Shown here: in pieces, positions 55,464 through 64,000 of the stretch
How positions within the stretch are numbered: the first letter of the stretch is position 1
Layout of the letters: the number at the start of each line of letters is the position of its first letter
Source of the DNA: Tolypocladium sp. Sup5 PDA-1
Taxonomy: Eukaryota > Ascomycota > Sordariomycetes > Hypocreales > Ophiocordycipitaceae
Assembly: GCA_000750105.3 (NCBI GenBank)
Contig: JPHH03000016.1
Span: 434,001-498,000 of the forward strand
Reading direction: 5' to 3'
Length of the DNA: 64,000 nucleotides
Made by a program: the position numbers and the translations under genes
The notes under the pieces: model-generated
Told to the model about the DNA's origin: nothing
Seen by the model: the letters and a program-made list of their open reading frames with translations, nothing else
Databases searched by the model: none

Positions 55464-57380
55464 TCACTCAGACCTCGGCGTCCCTGCATCGGACAACCTG
55501 TTGAGCGCCTCCGACCTCTGCTCCCTGGCCTGCGTCCCGACCAGATGCCTCCGCAGGTCTTCCACCTCCTTCAGCACCCGCACAAACTCTCGCCGGTGCA
55601 GTCGTCGCCTCCCCACGAGGTCCAGGGCCTCCGACGGCGGGGGGTTGTGCAGCAGCTCCTCGGCCGCTGGGTCGGCAGTCAAGATGCAGGCCTTGAGCGC
55701 GTTGTAGAGTGCACCAGTCGGCAGCACGGGGGGCTCCTCTTTCAGCATCTCGGGGTACACCCAGCGCAGACCCTCGGTGCACAACTTAGAGTCTCCCGTG
55801 GCGGCCATGACGCGGAACACCAGTTCATACTGATCCTGCGACCGCGGGACGTTGAACCTAGCTGGCGAGCGAAACGTGTCCCAGAACCTGTCCCAGTCCT
55901 GTCGGTTTGCATAGGCACCCATGAGTCGGAGTACCTGGTTACCATCCAGCGCAGAATGCATCTCCACGAGGAGCAACTCGAGATTCTTTTGCGACCGTTG
56001 CAATTCCGGGCCGTAGGCAGGCGAGTTTACCAGCGATTCCACCAGCGTGACCACCATGTCCTTGGACAAGACCTTCATCCCGCGCTCGTGGGCAGTCAGT
56101 AGCAGCTGGTCCACGAGAGCCAGACGCTCCGTCGCACTGTCGGGCGTGGAGGGCGCAGCTTGAAAGACTGCGGAAACCAGGTTTTCGAGGATTTCCTGGT
56201 TCAAGGGAATGCCACCAACTTGCAGCTCGTGTATTTGCTGACGAAGTCTGCTCAGGCCGTGTTCGGTTTCCGCTTCGGCGGCCACTGCGTCTGGTTCTCG
56301 TTGGTTCGTGCCGGCTTTGCCTTCACGCTCCTTGGCCTGAGGCTGGAGACGGCGCGCCGAGGTAGAAAAGTGCCTCTGCTGTTGTGAAGCTTGTTGCAGT
56401 GCCTGCCACTGGAGAGCCGCCGGGCTCGTCGGGAGCTGCACTTTGGATGACACCAGCTTGTCGAGCTCTGCCTTGTCCCCGGCGCTCTCGCCCCTTATCT
56501 TCCTGTCCCTCTCGAGGCTCCTTCTCAGAATACCCTGCCACAAGGTCTCCAGGTCCAGCTCGCTGCGTCTCGACTCCGTCATGCACTGCACTACAATGGT
56601 TGTGCCTGTTTGTGCTGCGCCAAATCCGGAAAATCTCCCACTCTCATCGAAACTAACCGCCTCACCGGCGTCGCTGCCGGTAGTCGAGAAGTTGACACAG
56701 ACCCAGCCTGTTGATATGCCATTGTCGCCCCCCGGAAGGATCATGGTGTTGGTGCCCATCAACTTGGCCTTTTTCCTCAACCGGCGAAGCTTTGTCTTAA
56801 GCTCGCCCGGCCCAATTAGGCCACCCGCCTTGGCATTGACTTTGTAATTCCGTCGCAGCCATCGTACAAACCGACCAGATGACACGTGCAAGTGCCGCTC
56901 GCTTCGGGCCGTTCCGAACAGCATGATCAAGTTCGGGCCGAGGGCTGCTGGCGTGTCGAGATCGCGCAGGTCCAGGAGTGACAGCTCGTCGAGTCCCATG
57001 TCCTCGTATATGTACTTCATCATCGGCTCGAGCAGAGGAGGGGCGTCTTCTGGGGCCTGGGGGAGAGTCGGCGTGTGCAGGCTCGGGGGGTGGCGAGGCG
57101 GCTCCTCCTCGAGAAACCACGGCGTTTCTTCCGCATCTTCGTTTTGTTCTGGTACTTGTCGTTCAGATGAGGCAGTAGTCATCAAAGCCTCATAGTTTTT
57201 GGTACCGGCACCGAATTGCCGCTCCGAGGAGAACAGCCTTCGAGTCGAGCTCGGGAGCTGCCTCGGCGGCTGTGCAGCAAACGTGCGGAGGTTTGGCGCC
57301 GCCGAGCCGAGCACGGCTCTAAAGATGGCGTTTCTGCAACCGCAACACCCTAGAGCCGCAATCGCCGGCCGAGATATCAT
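55464..57380 (-). CDS. ATP25: mitochondrial ATP25 homologue
   Basis: Predicted mitochondrial protein needed for assembly of the Atp9 ring and stability of the OLI1 (ATP9) mRNA, in matrix or inner membrane. 638 aa, single exon. A basic, Ser/Ala-rich N-terminus is a likely presequence. The RsfS/Iojap-like domain spans about 135-270 (RDLDTPAALGPNLIMLFGTA, then RSERHLHVSSGRFVRWLRR). A Gln/Arg-rich linker at about 340-385 contains a second RHFSTSARR-like segment, consistent with the known internal cleavage into two halves in yeast. The C-terminal half is helical (LSKDMVVTLVESLVNSPAYG) with pentatricopeptide-like character. It diverges from RPO41 with 426 bp between starts. Confidence 0.85.
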   Translation of the reverse strand: MISRPAIAALGCCGCRNAIFRAVLGSAAPNLRTFAAQPPRQLPSSTRRLFSSERQFGAGTKNYEALMTTASSERQVPEQNEDAEETPWFLEEEPPRHPPSLHTPTLPQAPEDAPPLLEPMMKYIYEDMGLDELSLLDLRDLDTPAALGPNLIMLFGTARSERHLHVSSGRFVRWLRRNYKVNAKAGGLIGPGELKTKLRRLRKKAKLMGTNTMILPGGDNGISTGWVCVNFSTTGSDAGEAVSFDESGRFSGFGAAQTGTTIVVQCMTESRRSELDLETLWQGILRRSLERDRKIRGESAGDKAELDKLVSSKVQLPTSPAALQWQALQQASQQQRHFSTSARRLQPQAKEREGKAGTNQREPDAVAAEAETEHGLSRLRQQIHELQVGGIPLNQEILENLVSAVFQAAPSTPDSATERLALVDQLLLTAHERGMKVLSKDMVVTLVESLVNSPAYGPELQRSQKNLELLLVEMHSALDGNQVLRLMGAYANRQDWDRFWDTFRSPARFNVPRSQDQYELVFRVMAATGDSKLCTEGLRWVYPEMLKEEPPVLPTGALYNALKACILTADPAAEELLHNPPPSEALDLVGRRRLHRREFVRVLKEVEDLRRHLVGTQAREQRSEALNRLSDAGTPRSE

Positions 57381-57806
57381 TCTGGAGGATTGCAGAAGCG
57401 ATTATGCAGCTTTGGCTTCTGCCGCCGTACAAGATGCAGACGGATGCGCCTCCAGAAATGGAAATTTCCAGGCGCTGTTGGAGCTCCGTCTTCGAGGTGG
57501 GTCTGCACCACACGCGCGCACGTGACACCCCTGACTACTGTGGCCAATCTGGGCGCCAGCTCCCCCTACGCTGAGGCGAAAAATTCGAGGGAGCTCATCT
57601 CCTATCGCCATCTCGCTGCATCCCGACTGTGCACTGTCTGTACCATCAATCGCCTGTGCAGTGTGTTTTGTTTTACGGCGCTTCCTCTTTCTAATTCCAT
57701 CTCAAATGTTTTAATTTTTCGAACGAACAGCTCAACAGCGATTCGCCCTGTTGGGTCCCTCCACTCCTTCGCTCCGTGCGAGTAGGACCGCGACGGCTGC
57801 ATCACG
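57381..57806. promoter_or_regulatory. shared promoter region of ATP25 and RPO41
   Basis: The 426 bp between the divergent ATG codons hold both promoters and leaders. No TATA box is clear on either strand. There is a short AT-rich stretch (TTTTAATTTTTCG) near 57708-57720. Because both products act in mitochondrial gene expression, coordinated control is plausible. This is inference. Confidence 0.5.
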
Positions 57807-60800
57807 ATGCTTCCCCGACAAGCCCGCAGCAGCCTTCTCGCGCATCGGGCTGCTGCAATTCGGTCGACTGGGGCTTCATCAAGATGCCCTACGCTTCAAT
57901 CCCAGGTGCCTTCGCTTGGGCGGCGCTACGTCGTCACGCGCCAGTTCCGGCCATGGCGACGACGCGGATCTGAGGCTGGCCATGGCCACTTGCTCCAGGA
58001 GCGAAGCCTGGCTACGGCAGTCGACGACTTCAAATTCGAGGCGCTGCCATACAATCACCTCGCGAGCTCGACGTTACCGCACTTTCAACCCCCTCCGCTC
58101 AGATCCCACGACCTAAGAGCCTTCGACCCATCATCGCCCTTGACCATACCTGAGCCGGGACCGCCCCGGGTAGCGACGAAGACAAACATGTATGGCATCC
58201 CGGGCGAGACGGAGGACATGCTTCCAGTTTTTGATGCGTGCATTCGCGTCGGCAAACTGGACCGGGCCGCGCTCGTCCTCAAGCGATTCAATGCGATGGG
58301 CATACTGTCAGGGGAGGAGCGCATTCTTCTCAATAACCAATACCTGCGAGCTTCATTACTGCAGATGCGCACGAGCCCCGACCGGAAACAAGCAGAACAG
58401 CTTCACAAGTGGTACGAACTGCAAATACGGAGCAAGGGACTGCCCCATACCGCCGAGACCATCGCATGCATGCTCAAAGCGTCCCTTCTGTCCGAGCGAG
58501 GTACGAGACTGGACCGCTTGGTGAAGCGCTACATGGGAATGGCCCCTGGCGAGGCAGGGCTACGAGTTTTAAGCATGGCCGACATCCTCAGCGACCAGGA
58601 CCTCGCTGTCATCACCGAGATTTGCCCTACATACAACTTTGCCATGGACGCAGAGAGCTTCGAGGATTTCGAGATGGAAGACGAGAGCAATCACCTCGAC
58701 AGCGACATGTCACCCATACATGATGCAGAGTCTCTGCCAGCCGGTTCCATGCCAGAGTTGGTGGCGACGCCACAGCGTGGTGAAGGCTTAGCGACGCTCA
58801 AGCAGGGCCTGAGGCTTCTCATGGATCTGCAAGACGTCGACATCTCGAAACTCTCCGAGTCTGATCGTCGCGAAATCCAACTGCAAATAGAACGCGATTC
58901 CATCGGCTCTGCGATTGCAAAATGGCGCCAGGACAACAAGAATCTACAAAGCATGAACATCAACACCGCCTTGGGGCCCTCCTCGGCAGAGGGCTCGCTG
59001 TCACAGCACATGGCATCATGGTTGAGTGCAATGGAGGCCCGGCTCAAGCAGGAGCTGACCCTCATCGAGATTTCCGAGAACAAGGCCACCAAGTCCGATC
59101 AGGATTTGGAGCGGTGTCTGTATGGCCCGTTTCTCCAACAGGCCGACCCAGCTCGCCTCGCTGCAGTGACAATCCTGTCGGTTCTCAACCTCGGGGCCAT
59201 GCAAGGCGTGGACAAGGGCATTGTGGTGGGCAAGCTCATCACCAATGTCGCAAAGCTGGCGCAGGAGGATATCGAGTTGCAGCAAAAGGACAACGCCAAG
59301 AAGTCCAAACGGAGACGGAATGTTCAGTTCACTGGCCAGAAAGAGACACCTAGCAGCGAACCCCAAGACGCCTCGACGAGCGACATTGCGACTCTGATCA
59401 CCGACTCGTCCAAGACCGAACGAATTCTGGAAGAGACAACACGAAAGCCTTGGTCCATGCAAATCAGGGCTCAAGTCGGCTCCATCCTTCTTAAGACCCT
59501 GATCGAGACGGCCAAGGTTAAAGTCACCACCGAGCACCCAACAACGAAAGAAGCCGTGAGCCAGTACCAACCAGCCTTTACGCACCTGCAGCAACCTCGA
59601 AAGGGAAAGAAGGTCGGCGTCCTCTATCTCAACTCCCAACTGATGGAGCAGCTCAAGCGAGAGCCCGTCGGCGACTTCATCGCGAAGCATTTGCCCATGA
59701 TTGTGGAGCCGAAGCCCTGGAGACGATTCAACGAAGGAGGGTTCCTGGACAGCAAGACGAGCTTCGTCCGAGTGAAGCCTGGCGATGTTGAGCAGAGGTT
59801 GTATACCAATGCAGCCATCAAATGCGGCGACATGAAGCAAGTCTTCAAAGGACTGGACGTGCTCGGAAAGACTGCGTGGCAGATCAACAAGGACACTCTG
59901 AATGTCATGATGGAGGCTTGGAATTCGGGAGATGAAGTCGCCAACATGCCACCTCTCAACCCCCAATTCGAGATTCCCGCCGAGCCAGACTCGTCTGCCG
60001 ACCCCCTTCTCCGACGAAACTGGATACGCGCCGTAAAGGCGATCGAGAATGAGAGATCTGGCCTGCACTCGCAACGCTGCTTCATGAATCTGCAGCTGGA
60101 AATTGCACGAGCCTTCAGAAACCAGACGATATACTTTCCGCACAACGTCGATTACAGAGGCCGTGCTTACCCCATCCCGACTTACTTGAACCACATGGGC
60201 GCCGACCATACCCGTGCGATCCTGAAGTTTGCGAATGGCAAGGAGCTGGGTGTCCGGGGCTTGAGGTGGCTGAAGATTCACCTGGCCAACGTTTACGGTC
60301 TGGACAAGTCAAGCTTCGACGAGCGAGAGGCTTTCGCCAACGAAAACGTTGCCAACATTGTCGACTCGGCAACCAACTCGTTGAATGGAAGTCGCTGGTG
60401 GTTGAAGGCTGAAGACCCTTGGCAATGCCTTGCCGCTTGCTTTGAGCTCAAGGCGGCACTGGACCTTTCCGACCCCACGAAATTCGTGTCCCATCTCCCT
60501 GTCCACCAAGATGGCACGTGCAACGGCCTTCAGCACTACGCAGCTCTCGGTGGTGACACATGGGGCGCCAAGCAAGTCAATCTGGAGCCTGGCGACCGAC
60601 CCGCAGATGTTTACTCTGCCGTGGCTGACCTTGTGAAGCAAGCCATTGACAAGGACGCCGCAGCGAAGAACAAGTTCGGCGAGATTCTCCAGGGCAAGAT
60701 CACGCGCAAGGTCGTCAAGCAAACAGTCATGACCAATGTCTACGGCGTCACATTTGCCGGAGCCAAGAAGCAGGTGTGCAAGCAGATTGATGCCCTCTAC

Positions 60801-62077
60801 CCCAACCTGGGCAAGGAGTGCGGCATCCCCAACCTGCTGCTGTCAACATACATTGCCAGGCACATCTTCAACGCTCTTGCGACCATGTTCCGCGGCGCGC
60901 ACGATATTCAGTACTGGCTGGGCGAAATTGGTGGACGAGTTTGCAGGGCTTTGACGCCGGCCCAGCTGCAGCAAATCGCGGACTCCTATGCGGATGGCAA
61001 CACGGACGACGGGACACGCGCCAAGCGAGGGAGAAAGAGCTCGGCAGCTCAGAAGACTGGGTTTGACGAGTTGACGCAGCAGTTCAGATCTACGGTTGTC
61101 TGGACCACACCTCTGCGGATGCCTGTCGCGCAGCCGTATCGGAAGAGCAACACGAGGGAGATTCGAACTTGCCTGCAAGCGGTGGTGTATCCCATGAACG
61201 ACCAGACGGATCCCGTGAACCGCAGGAAGCAGCTTCAGGGCTTCCCCCCAAACTTTATCCACTCCCTGGACGCTAGCCACATGCTGCTGTCGGCCCTGCA
61301 GTGCCACGACCTGGGCCTCACCTTTGCTGCCGTGCACGACTCTTTCTGGACGCATGCTGGAGATGTCGATACCATGAACGGGGTTATCCGGGAGGCCTTT
61401 ATCCAGATCCACGAGGAAGATGTCGTTGGTCGCCTAGCCTCTGAGTTTCAGGCACGACACAAGGGATCGCTCTATCTCGCGCACATTGATCCGTCTAGTC
61501 CGGTAGCCAAGAAGATCAAGGAGCTGCGGAAAAACAGCAAGCTCTCGCCCAAGGAAGAGCTTCTTCTGGAGCACAAGCGAAACTCTCTTCGGCTGTCTGG
61601 GAACCCATGGGACCTCGAGGCAGCGAAGCAGGTTGTCACCCCTGCATCAGTGTACGAGGAGATGTCTGCGGCAGAGGTGGATGTTGCTATCCAGGAAGAC
61701 ACCAAGGACATTGGCCTCGGCGAGATTCCCGAGGGCGAGGATGAAGTAGCCATGGCCAAGGAGGTCCATGAGCAGATGATGGAAGACGACGACGGAGAGG
61801 GTGATGTGCACGAGTCGGCCGACGCGGCAGAGATGTCGGAGCGCCTCATGGAGGACATGAAGACGACGCACTTTGAGTCTCAGATGACGGAGCAAAAGCG
61901 CGGCAGTTCCCGGTCTCGTCGAACGCCCGTACCGGTCTGGCTACCGCTGACCATTCCAGCCATTCCGAAAAAGGTGAGCCCCCCATCGTGTTACGTCCAC
62001 TGTGCCTTTATTAACGAATCTTCCAGGGCGATTTCGACGTTACACGACTGCGCGAGAGCAAGTACTTCTTTTCATAA
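57807..62077 (+). CDS. RPO41: mitochondrial DNA-directed RNA polymerase
   Basis: Single-subunit, T7-like mitochondrial RNA polymerase. Exon 1 is 57807-61973 and a 17-codon last exon is 62027-62077, joined by a 53-bp intron, giving 1405 aa. Without splicing the frame would run to 62318 through unrelated sequence. The spliced end GDFDVTRLRESKYFFS is the conserved family C-terminus. Residues 1-60 form a basic presequence. The N-terminal region carries PPR-like helices (about 130-260). The polymerase part begins near 600. Landmarks are QTIYFPHNVDYRGRAYPIPT, DGTCNGLQHYAALGGD near 900, the finger motif KQTVMTNVYGVTF near 975, FIHSLDASHMLLSAL near 1155 and the second catalytic Asp in AVHDSFWTHA near 1177. 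An acidic insertion lies near 1300-1370. Confidence 0.93.
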
Positions 62078-62567
62078 GCGAGGCGGACGAGCCATGTACA
62101 ACACCATCAATTTCAGGTGCAACGGGGTGTTTTTGACACTACTTTTTTTGGGCACAGCGACGGGGAGCATTTTCACGGCGTTATTGAGGGCATGTTTCGG
62201 AAGGGGCATATACTGGAGAGTTGACAAACACGATCACGGCGTCACGCTGCTCAGACCTATATGCGGATATAAGCGGGCGGTGTATATTGCTGTACATTAT
62301 GAGGTAGAGGGGCTGTGATTGTACAGGGATGTGAAGGCAGGAGAGGACACGAAGAATAAAAATACATGTTAATGTCCATTATGGAGGCTGCCACGCGGTG
62401 ATTGAGTGTTGATGGCGAGGATGTACTCGCATGGCCTACTGAGCATTCTGTCTAGAAATCTCCAGAACGGTAGGGTCATGACAAGTCACAAGTGTCAACA
62501 TACAAGAACAATTGCTACTCTAGATGTGGTGGTTTATTCATCTAACTCGTGGCTCTATGGTGCATAA
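62078..62567. other. intergenic region between convergent genes
   Basis: About 490 bp between RPO41 and the ARC1-like gene (convergent). A frame open through it is the unspliced RPO41 read-through and is not considered coding. No other gene is visible. Confidence 0.6.
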
Positions 62568-63773
62568 TTATCGCACAACGGCGTCCTTGAGCGTCTGAAC
62601 GGTGCACACACCGCCGCTCTCGGTGACGAGCTTGCCAACGTCAGCCTTGCCGAGCTGCTCCACGGCGCCGGCGTTGAAGGCCACCTCGAGGTTGTCCGTG
62701 GTGGTGAAGCCCGGCTGGAACATCTCCCAGATCTTCTTCTTGGGGTTCAGCTGGCCCTCGGGCTCGCCCTTCCAGCCCTCGAAGAAGACGCGCTCGCCGG
62801 CCTTGGAGCCCTCGGGCGGGCTGACCAGCTCGACGGGGCCCTTGTGATCGTCGACCTCGCCCTCCTTGATCTTGGGGGAGGCGGCCAGAACCATAGCAGA
62901 GGACTTGATGCCGCGCATCTTGACGGGCTTGAGGTTGCAGACGACGACGACCTTGCGGCCCTGCATCTCCGCCAGGGGAATCAGGCCGTTGAGACCAGAG
63001 CAGACGGTTCGGCAGACCTGGCCCTCGTACTCGGTGGTGTCATCGCTGGCCTGGTCTCCCATAGCAATGGTGGAGACGTACAGAGAGTCGGCATCGGGAT
63101 GGTTGATGGCCTTGAGGATGTGGCCAACGCGGAGCTCGATGAGAGCCGGCGACAGAGGCGCAGCTGCGGCGGGAGCCTTTTGCGGCTTGGGAGCCTTCTC
63201 CTTCTTCTCCTTCTTGGGCTTGTCACCACCGGGGACAGCAGCAGCAGCGGCGCCCTTGACCTCGTCAACCTTCTCCTTGACCTTTTCCTTGGTGCGGTCG
63301 ACGAGGGTTGCCTCCTTGCCCGCACCGGCACCGGCACCCGCAGCACCAGCGGCAGCAGCGGCCTTTTCCTTCTTCAGGCGCTCTTTCTCAGCCTTGGCAT
63401 CGACGGGCGGCTTGACGTAGCGCACGTCATCCTGGTCGACGCTGAACTTCTGGTCGTCCTTGAGGGCGAGGCCGAACTGGGGCGAGTTCTGGACAAAGTC
63501 GAGGTGGCGGACAATGTGCGGGTGGCCCTTCTCGCCGGTGCGCTCGTCGGGGGACCACTTGGCGACGATGGGGGACAGGGTCTCGTAGATGGCGACGTCG
63601 GCCTTGCTGGGCTTGCTGCCGAGCAGGGTGGTGCGGCTGGCAAGGTGGCCGTTGAGCGTCTCAAGGATTGAGGGCTTGTCCTCGCCGGCGCGGAGGCGCT
63701 CCGAGGTGGTGAGCCACTGCTGGATCTCGGCCTCCTCGGTGGGCGTATACGTCTGGGCGCTGATGGAGGCCAT
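62568..63773 (-). CDS. ARC1: ARC1-like tRNA-binding aminoacyl-tRNA synthetase cofactor
   Basis: Predicted cytosolic cofactor that binds tRNA and, in yeast, tethers methionyl- and glutamyl-tRNA synthetases. 401 aa, single exon. Residues 1-115 form a GST-like helical domain (LNGHLASRTTLLGSKPSKAD). A Lys/Glu/Ala-rich linker (about 120-215) resembles that of yeast Arc1p. The C-terminal part, from about 216 to 401, is an OB-fold tRNA-binding domain like EMAPII/Tyr-RS C-terminus, with VGHILKAINHPDADSLYVST and RKVVVVCNLKPVKMRGIKSS. The open frame extends upstream to 63980 without an ATG, so the ATG at 63773 (MASISAQTY) is used. The upstream 227 bp at the window edge are its promoter. Confidence 0.88.
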   Translation of the reverse strand: MASISAQTYTPTEEAEIQQWLTTSERLRAGEDKPSILETLNGHLASRTTLLGSKPSKADVAIYETLSPIVAKWSPDERTGEKGHPHIVRHLDFVQNSPQFGLALKDDQKFSVDQDDVRYVKPPVDAKAEKERLKKEKAAAAAGAAGAGAGAGKEATLVDRTKEKVKEKVDEVKGAAAAAVPGGDKPKKEKKEKAPKPQKAPAAAAPLSPALIELRVGHILKAINHPDADSLYVSTIAMGDQASDDTTEYEGQVCRTVCSGLNGLIPLAEMQGRKVVVVCNLKPVKMRGIKSSAMVLAASPKIKEGEVDDHKGPVELVSPPEGSKAGERVFFEGWKGEPEGQLNPKKKIWEMFQPGFTTTDNLEVAFNAGAVEQLGKADVGKLVTESGGVCTVQTLKDAVVR

Positions 63774-64000
63774 TCTGGGCTGTTGGTGGTGCAGCGGGCG
63801 GAGGGGGGAGAGGCTGCAGAGGGTCGGGCGGAGGGCTCGGAGGGAGAACAGCTTGGTGGTTTGGCTGGTGAGAAGCTGTTGCTGGCTTCTCTCGTCTGTC
63901 GTGCGTACGAGGAGGTAGAGGAGAGTGTGACACAGAATGTTGGTGGGCAAGTTTTGACGATGGCGGGGATGGAGGGGCACGGCAGGGGTCTATGGCGGCC
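63774..64000. other. upstream flank of the ARC1-like gene, window edge
   Basis: GC-rich leader of the ARC1-like gene on the minus strand. The frame stays open but has no ATG, and the right edge cuts whatever lies beyond. No further feature is visible. Confidence 0.5.

Noticed and set aside
59016..60281. A 421-codon minus-strand ORF inside RPO41
   Set aside because: Antisense shadow of the well-supported polymerase gene.
61974..62318. The RPO41 frame running past 61973 to 62318
   Set aside because: A 53-bp intron restores the conserved C-terminus ending YFFS, while the read-through sequence is unlike the family.
62844..63671. A 275-codon plus-strand ORF opposite the ARC1-like gene
   Set aside because: Leu/Gly/Asp/Val-rich antisense of the Lys/Ala-rich linker and OB domain.

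Overview
The window is nuclear DNA of a filamentous ascomycete, most likely a sordariomycete and probably Hypocreales. Signs are genes split by 50-75 bp introns with GTAAGT-like donors and CTAAC/CTGAC branch sites, a Zn2Cys6 regulator, a fungal P450, a Git3-type GPCR, a rhodopsin-domain membrane protein, a Mtr-type amino-acid permease, and the mitochondrial factors ATP25 and RPO41. There are no operons, CRISPR arrays or intact transposons. Most start codons and exon joins were worked out by hand from frame, splice sites and family conservation. No transcript data were available.

Layout. 0.7-4.4 kb: an 11-exon SNF2/RING ATPase. 5-6 kb: a Cys-rich single-pass membrane protein. 7.8-9.2 kb: a secreted M43 metalloprotease with a collagen-like tail. 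10-10.7 kb: a GNAT acetyltransferase. 10.7-13.4 kb: decayed DNA with a truncated NLR-type N-terminus and a stop-riddled pseudogene. 13.4-15.1 kb: a P450. 16-20 kb: a rhodopsin-domain protein and an amino-acid permease. 20.3-23.1 kb: an HNH protein and a GT17 glycosyltransferase. 24-25.3 kb: a tRNA-Gly-like relic, a tandem duplication and a doubtful ORF. 25.3-27.9 kb: a ZIP zinc transporter and a small GPI-type wall protein. 29.6-32.7 kb: a Git3-type GPCR and a glutamine amidotransferase-like protein. 33.1-39.7 kb: a 14-exon ABCC transporter lying between two diverged direct repeats of about 0.54 kb. 40-43 kb: a dynamin/Mx-like GTPase. 43.9-46.8 kb: an SDR enzyme and a Zn2Cys6 regulator. 47.2-52 kb: a dead SGNH-hydrolase-like gene, a small protein of unknown function and an APH-kinase-like gene with two in-frame stops. 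52.6-53.3 kb: a secreted jelly-roll protein. 54-64 kb: a housekeeping block of exopolyphosphatase, ATP25, RPO41 and an ARC1-like tRNA-binding cofactor.

The right end is compact and conserved. ATP25 (stability of mitochondrial OLI1 mRNA and assembly of the Atp9 ring) and RPO41 (mitochondrial RNA polymerase) diverge from a shared intergenic region of about 0.43 kb. The rest is accessory in character, with sensing, transport and secretion genes mixed with relics. The most unusual observations are the repeats bracketing the ABC transporter, the M43 protease with a collagen-like tail, three GC-AG introns in three genes, several introns that are stop-free and a multiple of three, and a concentration of broken genes at 11.8-13.4 and 47-51 kb.
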